64,000 bases of DNA. Source: Pseudoalteromonas rubra. GTDB lineage: Bacteria; Pseudomonadota; Gammaproteobacteria; Enterobacterales; Alteromonadaceae. This document shows, in pieces, positions 42,071 to 50,744 of the stretch (within the stretch, counting starts at the first letter, position 1; every line of letters begins with the position of its first letter). The DNA lies in NCBI RefSeq assembly GCF_005887115.1, contig NZ_PNCJ01000020.1, forward strand, positions 1 to 64,000. Reading direction: 5' to 3'. The notes under the pieces are model-generated. The model made no database searches. It was not told where the DNA came from and saw only the letters and a program-made list of their open reading frames with translations. A program made the position numbers and the translations under genes.

Positions 42071-42841
42071 ATGTTGCCTGATAGTTTCACAAATGCTTTA
42101 TCTGAAAGCAACTCAGTTGAGTGTATTGAAAGTACATTCTTTGAATACGTGGAAAAAATGCGTTTCAAAGATCAAATCCGTAGCATGATAGACCGTAAAG
42201 ACTATGACTATCTTGGCAAAGTAAACAGTAAAGGCATTACGCTATTTGAAAATGAAAAATGGATAATGCGTATTACGCAGGACGCTTTTCACACACGTCA
42301 GGATGTTGCAAGTACGTTTGCATCGGACGCTTTATACTGCGTCATTTCTGACCACCACTACTTAGTTAGCATCTACCCCGAACATCACGGCGCGTTACAA
42401 AACCCGGAATCATGTCAACAGTTTAAAACTAAGCACCTTAAAGTGATGTCAAACAACTATGCCTATGAATTTCACGGACAACAAGAAAAAGTAGTCGTTG
42501 TGCTGCGAAGCAAAACGATTTCACGAGATGTGTGTCATGAATATAATATTAAATCAGGCAGTAAAATAGCAACCTATTCTGGTACACAGAATCTGGAGCG
42601 ATATAAAGTCCTGACCAGCTTTTTACCCCAGTTTGGCGCCGTAGCAGCCCCTTACCTGGTTGGCCTGACAAAACACGCAGTTAATGCTATTCGCTGGCAA
42701 GCACTTGTTGAATTGTTCAAAGTAGATCACCAGCAAGCTAAATCCATTTTAATCGAGTTCACGGAAGATCCCTGTCAAATTGTCAGAGCGCAAGCAAAGA
42801 ATACTTTAGAACAGCTAACAGCATTTGAACAGGAGTGCTAA
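42071..42841 (+). CDS. HEAT-repeat protein with degenerate cupin-like domain
   Basis: A 256-aa protein with GAGGAAAG before ATG 42071. Residues 55-180 resemble the cupin-like domain of the next gene: ITLFENEKWIMRI against FVLYRDDTVMLRA, and ISDHHYLVSIYPEHHG against LCHDHNFELMTLGLSG. In this protein the first His and the Glu of the metal motif are Ser and Leu, so catalysis is doubtful. Residues 185-252 form HEAT-like helices (ITLHAVNAIRWQALVELF-type, with DPCQIVRAQAKNTLEQL). It could bind leader peptides or act as partner subunit; this is inference. Confidence 0.6.
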   Translation: MLPDSFTNALSESNSVECIESTFFEYVEKMRFKDQIRSMIDRKDYDYLGKVNSKGITLFENEKWIMRITQDAFHTRQDVASTFASDALYCVISDHHYLVSIYPEHHGALQNPESCQQFKTKHLKVMSNNYAYEFHGQQEKVVVVLRSKTISRDVCHEYNIKSGSKIATYSGTQNLERYKVLTSFLPQFGAVAAPYLVGLTKHAVNAIRWQALVELFKVDHQQAKSILIEFTEDPCQIVRAQAKNTLEQLTAFEQEC

Positions 42842-42846
42842 TACTT

Positions 42847-43524
42847 ATGGAATTTTATACACCCAAAACTGTCCCGTCCAATTCGATTGAAGGTCTGCTC
42901 CAATTTATCAAAGATAATGTAGTTGACGGTCGAAGGTTATGTGATACGCCCGGTCTTGTAGAACAGTTAATGGGATTAAAGAATAATATACCGAATGTGC
43001 TCGATCACATTACTCGTTCACTTGAAGAGCCAAGTGCTAACTCATATGGCAAGAACTCCTTCGTTTTATATCGTGACGACACAGTGATGCTACGCGCCGT
43101 TGTATGGGAGCCCAGAAGCGACACGCAGTTTACCACAGAAGACGAAAACCTGTTTGCTTACGGCTTGTGTCATGATCACAATTTCGAGTTAATGACACTG
43201 GGTCTGAGTGGTAGTGGCTACACAACACACATGTATGAATATCAACACAAAGGCAGTGCTTACGAAGAAGGCGAAGAGATTGATATTCAATTTAACGGTG
43301 ACTTTGTATTGGATGAAGGGTGTGTTCTCTTTATGGACAAATCGCGAGATCTTCATTCGCAAAGCCCACCTAAAGCGCTGTCAATGTCACTGAACATCAT
43401 TGTGGATAGCGGTGAAAAAGAACAACCTGTTTTTGTCGATACACAGTCGAAGCGTGTTATCTCATTTGGCAACGTGATTGATGGTGCTCGTTATATGCAG
43501 CAACTCCAGCAGGCCCTCAGCTGA
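42847..43524 (+). CDS. cupin-like putative metalloenzyme, candidate peptide maturase
   Basis: A 225-aa protein; ATG 42847 lies 5 bp after the previous stop with CAGGAG upstream. The cupin motif 1 is GLCHDHNFELMTLG (H109, H111, E114), and motif 2 is DEGCVLFMDKSRDLH with H170. Together they make a 3-His-1-Glu site like that of cysteine-dioxygenase-type non-haem iron enzymes. A helical N-terminal segment (about 1-60) precedes the barrel. Operon position after eight precursor-like peptides suggests it modifies them, but no homologue with that role is known to me. Confidence 0.6.
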   Translation: MEFYTPKTVPSNSIEGLLQFIKDNVVDGRRLCDTPGLVEQLMGLKNNIPNVLDHITRSLEEPSANSYGKNSFVLYRDDTVMLRAVVWEPRSDTQFTTEDENLFAYGLCHDHNFELMTLGLSGSGYTTHMYEYQHKGSAYEEGEEIDIQFNGDFVLDEGCVLFMDKSRDLHSQSPPKALSMSLNIIVDSGEKEQPVFVDTQSKRVISFGNVIDGARYMQQLQQALS

Positions 43525-43535
43525 AAAAACTGGAT

Positions 43536-43583
43536 TGACCTTCTCTGAACCCTCCTCAATGCTTTTATGTTCAGTGAAGGTCA
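43536..43583. terminator. long interrupted hairpin between convergent genes
   Basis: TGACCTTC-t-CTGAAC pairs with GTTCAG-t-GAAGGTCA: a 15-position stem with one mismatch and an 18-nt loop, 11 bp after the cupin-like gene stop. It lies between convergent genes and probably ends transcription of one or both, though the T run is weak. Confidence 0.5.
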
Positions 43584-43630
43584 TTTGATACTCAGTTCTG
43601 TAAGTATGACCGCGACAATGAAAGAATAGC

Positions 43631-44479
43631 TTACTTTTCAAAGGACAGTGAACCGCACAATGCATCCATCCTTTTTTCTTCCATGTTTTCGTGCAAAAAG
43701 GGATCCACGCTGGCTAATTGACGTCTGGCAGCATCGCTTTGCGCGCCGATCACTTGCTCTATCCAGCTTTGATAAGACGAAACTCGGGTATAAAGCTCAG
43801 TAACACCATATTCACCGACATCGTAAAACCAGGAGTCGGTTCGTGAACTGACACCCAGTACTACCATTCGTCCGTCTTGTTTGATATAGGCAGGTCCCCC
43901 GCTATCACCATTGCCAGAGACCCCCTCCAACGCTTCTCCTTTGCTCCCTTCTTCAAATTTAAAGACAATATCGGAGTCTGTTACTTTGACGATTCTATTT
44001 TGCGCTTTTCTTAACTTCCCTTTGTTATCCTGATAGCTGACGGTTTCTCCCTGATCACCGGTACCGAAACCACCCGCTCCAATAAACCAAACTACCTGAC
44101 CTTGTTCGTCCTGCTTATTGTAAACCTCAGCGGGTTTCACACTTGTCACTGGCTGAGAAAGCCTGAGTAAAGCAATGTCGTGTTGCTTACCCAATCTATA
44201 TTCAGGGTAACTGAAACGCTGTGATACTTTAACCAGCTCATTTCCAACTTTTATTGATTGCCCCGGGTTCATACAAAATACAGTGTGGGCTGCTGTCAGT
44301 ACCCAGTCGGGGGCTATCAATGTGCCATGGACACCAATGTTATACAGAGTTGCCAACGGCGGGAAGTCAGATAGCGAAGCGTCATAGTGCTGTGCCGATA
44401 CATCATGTCGAATGACGATGGCGTTGGCTGACGAGGTAAACAAACCGATTGTAAGAAGGATAGAACTGCAGATTTTCAA
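43631..44479 (-). CDS. secreted trypsin-like serine protease (S1)
   Basis: A 282-aa protein with signal peptide MKICSSILLTIGLFTSSANA followed by a probable mature start at IVIRHD. The catalytic triad is visible: LTAAHTVF (His), KQHDIALLRL (Asp) and GNGDSGGPAYI (Ser). Two Cys residues flank the His region. No propeptide domain is apparent. About 20 C-terminal residues follow the S1 fold. It is convergent with the peptide cluster, so any role there is only positional. Confidence 0.9.
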   Translation of the reverse strand: MKICSSILLTIGLFTSSANAIVIRHDVSAQHYDASLSDFPPLATLYNIGVHGTLIAPDWVLTAAHTVFCMNPGQSIKVGNELVKVSQRFSYPEYRLGKQHDIALLRLSQPVTSVKPAEVYNKQDEQGQVVWFIGAGGFGTGDQGETVSYQDNKGKLRKAQNRIVKVTDSDIVFKFEEGSKGEALEGVSGNGDSGGPAYIKQDGRMVVLGVSSRTDSWFYDVGEYGVTELYTRVSSYQSWIEQVIGAQSDAARRQLASVDPFLHENMEEKRMDALCGSLSFEK

Positions 44480-44597
44480 TGTATTAATCCTTATTTGTAA
44501 CAGTTTTCAGATATGTTGAGACCTGCGGATTAATGTAGCAAATAGCTGCTTCTGTATTGTTTATTGGCCATTTCATTTTGTAAGGATAGATTACAAC

Positions 44598-45212
44598 TCA
44601 TTCAGTTAGCAGTTGCCCAAAGCGCTGCTCCAGCTCAGCTGCGCAGCAAAACCCCAATGTCAGAGGATAAGCATTATCCTGTTCGTTAACATAAAACAAC
44701 GCAGGAAAGCCAGAAACCCTCAATCGACGTGTTAACTCCAGATGTTGCCTGAGTTGTGTTTGGGTCTGAGCACAGCCCAGTAATTCCTGAAATTTTGGCT
44801 TATCGAGCCCAATGGAGCCTGCGCACGCTATCAGTGTGTCATCCAAAGAAGGGTTTTGTGCGAGCTGATAGTAGGCTCGCTGAATGGCTTTTGCCATGTC
44901 CATAGCACTGTTTTCCCGTATACTTTGTGCGGCGATCACGGCTCGACAAGCCTGATAAGTCGCACGTATTGGGGTATTGAGCCGCCAGAAATCATGGTTA
45001 AATGACACCTTGGTCTTACTTTCAATCTGATGCCAGTACGATGAGATGGTTTCTCTCAATGCCTGCACCATAGGCTGGTCAGTATCTGGCGCCAGCCCAC
45101 CCATAATCCAATTTACCTGCGCATGTGGGTATTTAGCCAGAAACAGTTCTAACTCTGGTTGAAATCCGTAACACCAGCCACACATAGGGTCCATTACATA
45201 GATAAGTCGCAT
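44598..45212 (-). CDS. DsbA-family thioredoxin-fold protein
   Basis: A 204-aa protein without signal peptide, so cytoplasmic. The redox motif CGWC is at residues 11-14 (MDPMCGWCYGF). A helical insertion domain follows (about 60-150) and the cis-Pro loop is SGFPALFYVNEQ near 165. This is the FrnE/DsbA-like group related to 2-hydroxychromene isomerase. It may act in disulfide or glutathione chemistry. It is on the same strand as the S1 protease gene, about 120 bp upstream. Confidence 0.85.
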   Translation of the reverse strand: MRLIYVMDPMCGWCYGFQPELELFLAKYPHAQVNWIMGGLAPDTDQPMVQALRETISSYWHQIESKTKVSFNHDFWRLNTPIRATYQACRAVIAAQSIRENSAMDMAKAIQRAYYQLAQNPSLDDTLIACAGSIGLDKPKFQELLGCAQTQTQLRQHLELTRRLRVSGFPALFYVNEQDNAYPLTLGFCCAAELEQRFGQLLTE

Positions 45213-45706
45213 CGTTTATTCACCCTCTCTTTTACATGTTTTATCGGGTCTATCGCCTAAGTGCAACTACTACTCAGATGCCGCTGGATAGAGCTGGAAA
45301 AAGGCTTGTCAGACCCGGTCCTTAATAAAAAGGCTTGTCAGACCCGGTCCTTAATCGTCCGGGCTGACACCATCATTGATTAAAAAATTGTTTTACAAAG
45401 CGCCGCCACCGTTACTTCCCTTTTTCTGGTAAAACGTAGGGCTTATTAATGAACTGATCGAGCTCAGCACGCGTTTCTCTGGAAAATACAAATGCACCGC
45501 TCATAAAGTGATTGAGACACTACCTGAATAAATACAAAAACGACGGGGAGTTAGCCAATAGGCACTCACTGAATACTATGAATGCAGAGCAATGCTGGGC
45601 GTTCGTATAACACAAGTCAGTTAAGCCTACCCTCATGCAATCGCCCGGCATTCTACACCAAACAATTGCGTTGAGGGTAAGTACTTATGTTAAATGTCTT
45701 TGAGAT
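45213..45706. other. intergenic region with tandem repeat and gene fragment
   Basis: 494 bp. It contains the 29-bp tandem repeat at 45298-45355 and a minus-strand frame at 45412-45504 (30 codons, GAFVFSRETRAELDQF then INKPYVLPEKGK) that reads like the end of a protein but has an in-frame stop just before its ATG and no ribosome site. I regard the latter as a possible remnant. No complete gene is visible. Confidence 0.4.
45298..45355. repeat. 29-bp perfect tandem direct repeat (two copies)
   Basis: Two identical adjacent units, 45298-45326 and 45327-45355, each starting AAAAAGGCTTG and ending GGTCCTTAAT. Each contains the small inverted repeat GACC-C-GGTC. It lies about 85 bp upstream of the DsbA-family start codon. 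Slippage duplication or paired protein-binding sites are both possible. Confidence 0.8.
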
Positions 45707-46705
45707 TTAAACCACATAATCAACCTGCTGCACAAGGCCTGGTTTCCCGTTCTCATCGAGATAAAAACCCGATTTTCGAATAGCGCCCTGTAACTGCCCG
45801 TCTGACCGGATGTTCATTGGCGTATCTGCGTTTTGCAGAGCAATGGCACCTATGTTGGCATCATTGAGTGACACTAATTCATCCTGTTCTTTGTTTTTGA
45901 TCCAAACCTTGAGGCTGTCAAAGATTGCGTCATTTTCATCAATAAAGCCGTTTCCGTCGTCGTCATACTTGGCCAGGTCGGCAAACCCATTGCCACTGAG
46001 CGCACCAAACAGCTCCTTACCATCGTCGATTTGATTGTTTTGATTGAGATCCAATGCCAGATAACCATACCCCTTTTTCAGTTGCGAAAAGGTATCTGCG
46101 TTACCATCAGCATCTATATCAAAATCCATACGTTCGCTGTCCAATTCTACGGCACGATTGGTGAAACTAATGATCAGAGGATCTTTCATATTCACGTTTT
46201 CAATGGTGCGTTCGTAACTGGTATGTGACTGTTCGAAGACTGACTTGAAGGCAAAGCTGATTTGCTGCCCGTTCTCAAGTCGAATTTGTCCATCTGCTTT
46301 GAAGACATTTGACTGGCTCTCGTGTGCCAATCGTTCCACGATAATTTGCGCAGGCTCAGTTGGGCTGGCATTTGCTTGCTCACCCGCCGCCATACTCTCA
46401 GACATTTCAGCACGGGAAAGATCTTTTCCTACAACGGCGTCATACCACTGGACTTCATCACCCGAGAGCTTTTCCACCAGCAATTTCAGGATATACATTC
46501 TGGCGCTGGTTTGCATGTCCAGCTCTGTCGATGTGCCCTCGACCTCAGTCACCTCGCCCTGGAGTATCTGACCCCCATTGTCAGACTGGTCAGGATTAAC
46601 GCTCTCAGACGTAGTTCGACCCGAAATTTCGGTTCGCTTTTCATAAACATGGGCTTGTCCCTCATGCTTATTACTCATATTTACTTGTGCATGTTCAATT
46701 TTCAT
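45707..46705 (-). CDS. EF-hand-like calcium-binding protein
   Basis: A 332-aa protein. ATG 46705 has GGAGGAG immediately upstream; the open frame further upstream overlaps the next gene and is not coding. The first 170 residues are hydrophilic and low-complexity in part (Gln, Glu, Ser). The C-terminal half has three calcium-loop-like segments: DIDADGNADTF, DLNQNNQIDDGKELFG and DDDGNGFIDENDAIFD. There is no signal peptide. Similar proteins occur in Vibrio and Shewanella without known function; export by a signal-less route is possible. Confidence 0.75.
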   Translation of the reverse strand: MKIEHAQVNMSNKHEGQAHVYEKRTEISGRTTSESVNPDQSDNGGQILQGEVTEVEGTSTELDMQTSARMYILKLLVEKLSGDEVQWYDAVVGKDLSRAEMSESMAAGEQANASPTEPAQIIVERLAHESQSNVFKADGQIRLENGQQISFAFKSVFEQSHTSYERTIENVNMKDPLIISFTNRAVELDSERMDFDIDADGNADTFSQLKKGYGYLALDLNQNNQIDDGKELFGALSGNGFADLAKYDDDGNGFIDENDAIFDSLKVWIKNKEQDELVSLNDANIGAIALQNADTPMNIRSDGQLQGAIRKSGFYLDENGKPGLVQQVDYVV

Positions 46706-46811
46706 AGCTCCTCCACTCCCATCCATGTGATTTGGTATCGGCCATGACGAACAAAATTTGAGTGTTTTTTGAGCGACTGCACACAATATGATTAAGACAG
46801 CAAGCCACTTC

Positions 46812-47681
46812 TCATACAGGCAAGACCTCAGCAGTTTCAGTATCCAGCATCTCCAGAACTCGTTTAAAGTCATGTCTTGGTTGCCAATTCAATTGCTGAC
46901 GTGCAGCGGAAGAGTCATACACCCGGTCAAGAGAATTAGGCAAAGACCAGTTACGTTCCCTGAATACCGACACCAAATCAGGACATTTTTCAGCGATGAC
47001 AGCCGGTGCATCTCGGTATAAACGCTCACAATCTTCGCGGCTAAAAGGCGATATGCCTGAGATGATAAAACGATTAAAGCCCGTCAACCTTTTTTGTATG
47101 GCACACAAATGTGCTGTCGCTACATCCCTGGCGTCAATGCCCCGCGTCAATCTATAGATTGCCATCAGATCTGCAGGCTCAGGAAAACAGCGCGACATTT
47201 GTAATACCGTTACCGGCAATCTGTGTTCTGTCGAGATAGTTTGTAATACTTGTTCTGCCAATATTTTACTGCGGTGATAAACCGATTTAGGCTGTGGCTG
47301 AGTATGCTCGGTGATCCAGCCAGCTCGTCCTGAAGGTGTAGAGGCATGACCGTACAAGGCAGTCGTGCTGGTAAAAACAAAGTGCTTTATACCTGCTTTT
47401 ACACCAGCCAATGCCAGTTGCTCCGTTGCATCGACATTGATGCTTTGAAACGCATCGTCATCAACAAGCCCGACATGCGGTGCATGTAACGCTGCCGTAT
47501 GGACTATCGCCTCTACCCCTTCAAGCGCGCGGCTTAAAAGCTCGCTATCTCTAATATCACCAATGAAATCAGCAGTGGAACAAGGTGTTTTATCTAACCC
47601 AACTACCTGGTGTTCACGCATCAGTTTGATATAAATTGCTCGCCCGACTCTGCCTGCCGAACCCGTTACCAATACCTTCAC
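46812..47681 (-). CDS. NAD-dependent epimerase/dehydratase (extended SDR)
   Basis: A 289-aa protein. The cofactor motif TGSAGRVGRAIY is near residue 6. The active site is SerThr region VFTSTTALYG with Tyr-x3-Lys in VYHRSKILAE. C-terminal residues form a small substrate domain. Sugar-nucleotide or related substrates are typical. Its stop lies just upstream of the EF-hand gene and it is 10 bp downstream of the P-loop kinase gene, so these two are likely cotranscribed. Confidence 0.88.
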   Translation of the reverse strand: MKVLVTGSAGRVGRAIYIKLMREHQVVGLDKTPCSTADFIGDIRDSELLSRALEGVEAIVHTAALHAPHVGLVDDDAFQSINVDATEQLALAGVKAGIKHFVFTSTTALYGHASTPSGRAGWITEHTQPQPKSVYHRSKILAEQVLQTISTEHRLPVTVLQMSRCFPEPADLMAIYRLTRGIDARDVATAHLCAIQKRLTGFNRFIISGISPFSREDCERLYRDAPAVIAEKCPDLVSVFRERNWSLPNSLDRVYDSSAARQQLNWQPRHDFKRVLEMLDTETAEVLPV

Positions 47682-47691
47682 TATCTTTACC

Positions 47692-48243
47692 TTAGTCCTG
47701 TAGCGACCGAAGCCAGTCAGCTACTTTGTCAGCGCAGACCTCAACTGGCAGATCCTGTGTAATACTCAAATCGCAGTTGGACCGGACCATGCTGACCGTG
47801 TCTGCATAAATTTCTTTTAAATGATCCTGATATTTTATCAGATAGCCACCAAGGGCACGGGGTGAATGACTCTGCCTTTGGACAAAATGCCTGCTGATCA
47901 CACGTGATAAACACAACGCTAATGGCAGATCGAGCAGCACCACATAATCTATCCACGGCCCGATACTGGCACGCGCTTTGCCAAATGGCTCTTCAACAAA
48001 CAGATATTCGGGCCTACGTGCGATACTTTGTTCAAGCACCTCATTCATGGCAGGCGTTTTAATTTTGGATACATCCGCCCCATCTGAGTGCCATTGCTGC
48101 AAATTCCGTGGATAGCTCCGAGCATCGACATAGTCATCAAACATTACGCTGGGACATCCGAAACGCGCAGCAAGCACATTTACCAGCGACGTTTTTCCAC
48201 TTCCTGAAGCGCCGCTAATGGCAACAACAACCGTTTTACGCAT
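47692..48243 (-). CDS. P-loop kinase, uridine kinase-like
   Basis: A 183-aa protein starting at ATG 48243 (MRKTVVVAISGASGSGKTSL). Walker A is GASGSGKT (about residues 11-18). FDDYVDAR resembles the DDF/Y substrate-binding site of nucleoside kinases, and the lid contains RVISRHFVQRQSH. A phosphate acceptor such as a nucleoside or pantothenate-like metabolite is likely, but the exact substrate is open. Confidence 0.82.
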   Translation of the reverse strand: MRKTVVVAISGASGSGKTSLVNVLAARFGCPSVMFDDYVDARSYPRNLQQWHSDGADVSKIKTPAMNEVLEQSIARRPEYLFVEEPFGKARASIGPWIDYVVLLDLPLALCLSRVISRHFVQRQSHSPRALGGYLIKYQDHLKEIYADTVSMVRSNCDLSITQDLPVEVCADKVADWLRSLQD

Positions 48244-48356
48244 GTCAATTTCTTTGTGAGATGAATGTATGACGATCCTATGCCAATACTCGCACAATAC
48301 CAATCAATTGTTTTACAAAGGAGAATAACCCTTTGACAGGTATTCTCCATTTACTG

Positions 48357-49553
48357 TTACATAAAGGCAGGCAACACCCGTTCTGCTATTAATTGCAGTG
48401 TGCTGTTTTCCCTTCGATTGGCTGTCACCACAACAACTAAGTCAAGTTCTTTGACCAAAATAATATACTGGCCACCTCCCCCTTGAGCAGACACACTATA
48501 GAAACGTTGCTCACCTGATTGAAGCTCAGCGTTCCACCAGTAGTAACCATAGCCCTGTTTAGATACATCTTTACCGCCACCAAACATATTTTCATCCCCA
48601 GTAAAGAGTTGTGGGCTGATCGCTTTTGAGATGTAACTTTGCGGGATCAACTGCTCACCCTGCCACATACCTTTGTTGTTGGTTAACGTACCCCATTTGA
48701 GCATATCACGGGATGTCATGTTGACCCGCCAACCCGCTTCAGGGAGGCCGTTATCGGCTGTTTGCCAGCGGTATTGTTCGATACCCAACTTATCAAGTAA
48801 CTCTTGCTTGATAAACGCTTCTGCGGTTCCGGGTACCACAGCATCAATCACCTGCATGATCAGCATCGGGTCATCCTGATATTTAAATGTCTGCGTTTGT
48901 GTACTGATGGGAGCACTGCGCTCCAGCAACGCCTGAGTATGTTGCTGACCTTTAAGCTGTTTGGATATTTGCGCCAATCCTTCCTTTTGCTCGTCACTCA
49001 GTCGAATACCTGAGCGCATGGTCAGAGCCAGATTAAGCGTGATTTTATCACTGCCTTTTGTCAGCTTGCCGGTATCCAGACCCTTTAAAAAACTCACTAC
49101 AGGTTTGTCCAGATCTGCCATGCTCAAATAACCCAGCTGAATGGCCCTGCCAAGTGCCAGGCTGGTATACACTTTAGTGGCGGATGCCTGATAATGCGGC
49201 AGGTTGATGCGGCCACGGGAGTAATAGGACTCAAACACCAACTTGCCCTTGTGGGCGATAAGTAAGCTGTCAAACTGCCCATGCTTGTTGTTTTCGATTT
49301 CTTGTGCCAGTTTTATTAACAGCGCCCTGTCACCACCATCTACTCCGGCTACTCCAACAGCCAAGCCGTCGTTTTTTCGCTTTGGTGCTGTGTCAATAAA
49401 TGCGTTTTTAAGCTCTGTAACATCCCGGTACCCTCCGTCTAATTCAGCCTGCGTGGCCTCTATAGACTGAGTACACTTTGCCATTGTTAACTGACTAAAA
49501 CTGCCCATAAGCAGGGTTATCACTAAGCTCGTCACTCTCTTTTGTATAATCAT
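48357..49553 (-). CDS. exported serine hydrolase, class C beta-lactamase-like
   Basis: A 398-aa protein with signal peptide MIIQKRVTSLVITLLMGSFSQLTMA and AGGAG upstream. The nucleophile motif is SATK (YQASATKVYTSLALG, near residue 130). Later segments NMTSRDMLKWGTLTNN, YGYYWWN and SAQGGGGQYI match the beta-lactamase/transpeptidase fold, with the last replacing the KTG box. The substrate may be an ester or D-amino acid peptide rather than a beta-lactam. Confidence 0.88.
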   Translation of the reverse strand: MIIQKRVTSLVITLLMGSFSQLTMAKCTQSIEATQAELDGGYRDVTELKNAFIDTAPKRKNDGLAVGVAGVDGGDRALLIKLAQEIENNKHGQFDSLLIAHKGKLVFESYYSRGRINLPHYQASATKVYTSLALGRAIQLGYLSMADLDKPVVSFLKGLDTGKLTKGSDKITLNLALTMRSGIRLSDEQKEGLAQISKQLKGQQHTQALLERSAPISTQTQTFKYQDDPMLIMQVIDAVVPGTAEAFIKQELLDKLGIEQYRWQTADNGLPEAGWRVNMTSRDMLKWGTLTNNKGMWQGEQLIPQSYISKAISPQLFTGDENMFGGGKDVSKQGYGYYWWNAELQSGEQRFYSVSAQGGGGQYIILVKELDLVVVVTANRRENSTLQLIAERVLPAFM

Positions 49554-49891
49554 GAAACTCTCCTGTTTTTTAACAGTAGCAACATAGCCAGTACGGACGC
49601 TCAGTACCTGACTTCCTGGTGACTTCTTGATGACTTTGTCACGAAAGAGCTATATAAACTTTAAAATCATAAGGTTAGAAACCTGTGTCAATATCCTCAG
49701 CCCATATTTGTTTGACACTCAACGGAAAACATTTTGTGATAATTAAGCATCATTGAGATGAGTTCAGAGACATTTTGCTCTATGCGGCAGGTGACTATAT
49801 AGACATATCGTTCACTGAGGTGTTCTTCCATTCGTTGCCGGACTAACGTTTTTTGACTAGACTCCCAGTATCATCATCCATTTACCGCAAT
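49554..49891. other. divergent intergenic region, no gene seen
   Basis: 338 bp between the serine hydrolase gene and the solute-binding gene, which point away from each other. Nothing beyond presumed promoters is visible; there is no clear palindrome or RNA motif. Confidence 0.4.
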
Positions 49892-50671
49892 ATGCTACGT
49901 ATCACACTTTTTTGTCTGTTCTTGTTTCCGCTAGCGGTGTTATCAAACAGCGACAGGTTGGTCCTTATTGCTGGAGACAACTGGTGTCCGGTGAACTGCG
50001 GAGAGAATGATAAAGACAAAGGGTTTATGATTGATGTCGCCACCGAAGCACTGGCAATCTCCGGGTATGAGGTGCGGTACATTGAAATGCCTTGGCTCAG
50101 GGCCATTCATCAAGCCCGCGAAGGAAAAATACATGCTATCGTGGGCGCGTTCAAAGATGACGCGCCAGATTTTTATTTTCCAAAAGTCCCAATTCTCAAA
50201 CTCAGCCCAAATACATTATTCACACTGGCAGAGAACACCTGGGTATATAACAACCAGCATTCCCTCAACAAAGTGCGCCTTGGTGTTGTGCAAGGCTACG
50301 ACTACGGTCACTTGCTAAATGCCTATATAAAATCTCACCGCACGTCTCCCAATAGCTACATTACACAAATATCAGGAGACAATGTTGTAAAACGCAGCCT
50401 GCTACTGCTAACCAGTAAGCGCATTGATGTTTATGTAGATGCCGGACCGGTAGTCTGGTTCCGGGCAAAACAAATGGGGCTCGGTGAACAAATCAAGTCT
50501 GTTGGTTCAATCAGTCCAGTGGAACCGGCTTATATTGCTTTTTCCCCCAAGCTGACAAATAGTGAACAACTTTCACTGGCGCTGGACTTGGGTGTGCTCA
50601 GGTTGCAACTAGATGGTCGCCTTGCGGTAATAGCCAAAAAGTATGGGCTAACGGAACTGCACTATCGGTAA
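49892..50671 (+). CDS. periplasmic solute-binding protein, family 3-like
   Basis: A 259-aa protein; ATG 49892 gives a compact signal peptide (MLRITLFCLFLFPLAVLS). The mature sequence starts DRLVLIAGDNWCPVNCGEND. It has type-II binding-protein features: GFMIDVATEALAISGYEVRY, MPWLRAIHQAREGKIHAIVGA, and the second lobe VRLGVVQGYDYGHLL. No transport genes adjoin. The paired Cys (WCPVNC) is typical of a small subgroup in Alteromonadales. Confidence 0.75.
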   Translation: MLRITLFCLFLFPLAVLSNSDRLVLIAGDNWCPVNCGENDKDKGFMIDVATEALAISGYEVRYIEMPWLRAIHQAREGKIHAIVGAFKDDAPDFYFPKVPILKLSPNTLFTLAENTWVYNNQHSLNKVRLGVVQGYDYGHLLNAYIKSHRTSPNSYITQISGDNVVKRSLLLLTSKRIDVYVDAGPVVWFRAKQMGLGEQIKSVGSISPVEPAYIAFSPKLTNSEQLSLALDLGVLRLQLDGRLAVIAKKYGLTELHYR

Positions 50672-50744
50672 ACCTGTAATGCGCTAATTGCCATGCTTTA
50701 TGAAAGTATTGCGAGCATGAAGCATGATACGCAGCTGGAATAGC

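Noticed and set aside
43631..44479. S1 protease as the maturation protease of the peptide cluster
   Set aside because: It is secreted, convergent and separated by a hairpin; nothing in the sequence ties it to the GG-type leaders.
46706..46873. Upstream extension of the EF-hand protein frame
   Set aside because: It overlaps the 3' end of the SDR gene and lacks a ribosome site, whereas ATG 46705 has GGAGGAG directly upstream.
45386..48320. Shared 15-mer AATTGTTTTACAAAG at 45386-45400 and 48306-48320
   Set aside because: A match of this length between two AT-rich sites is expected about by chance in 64 kb, and the flanks do not align.
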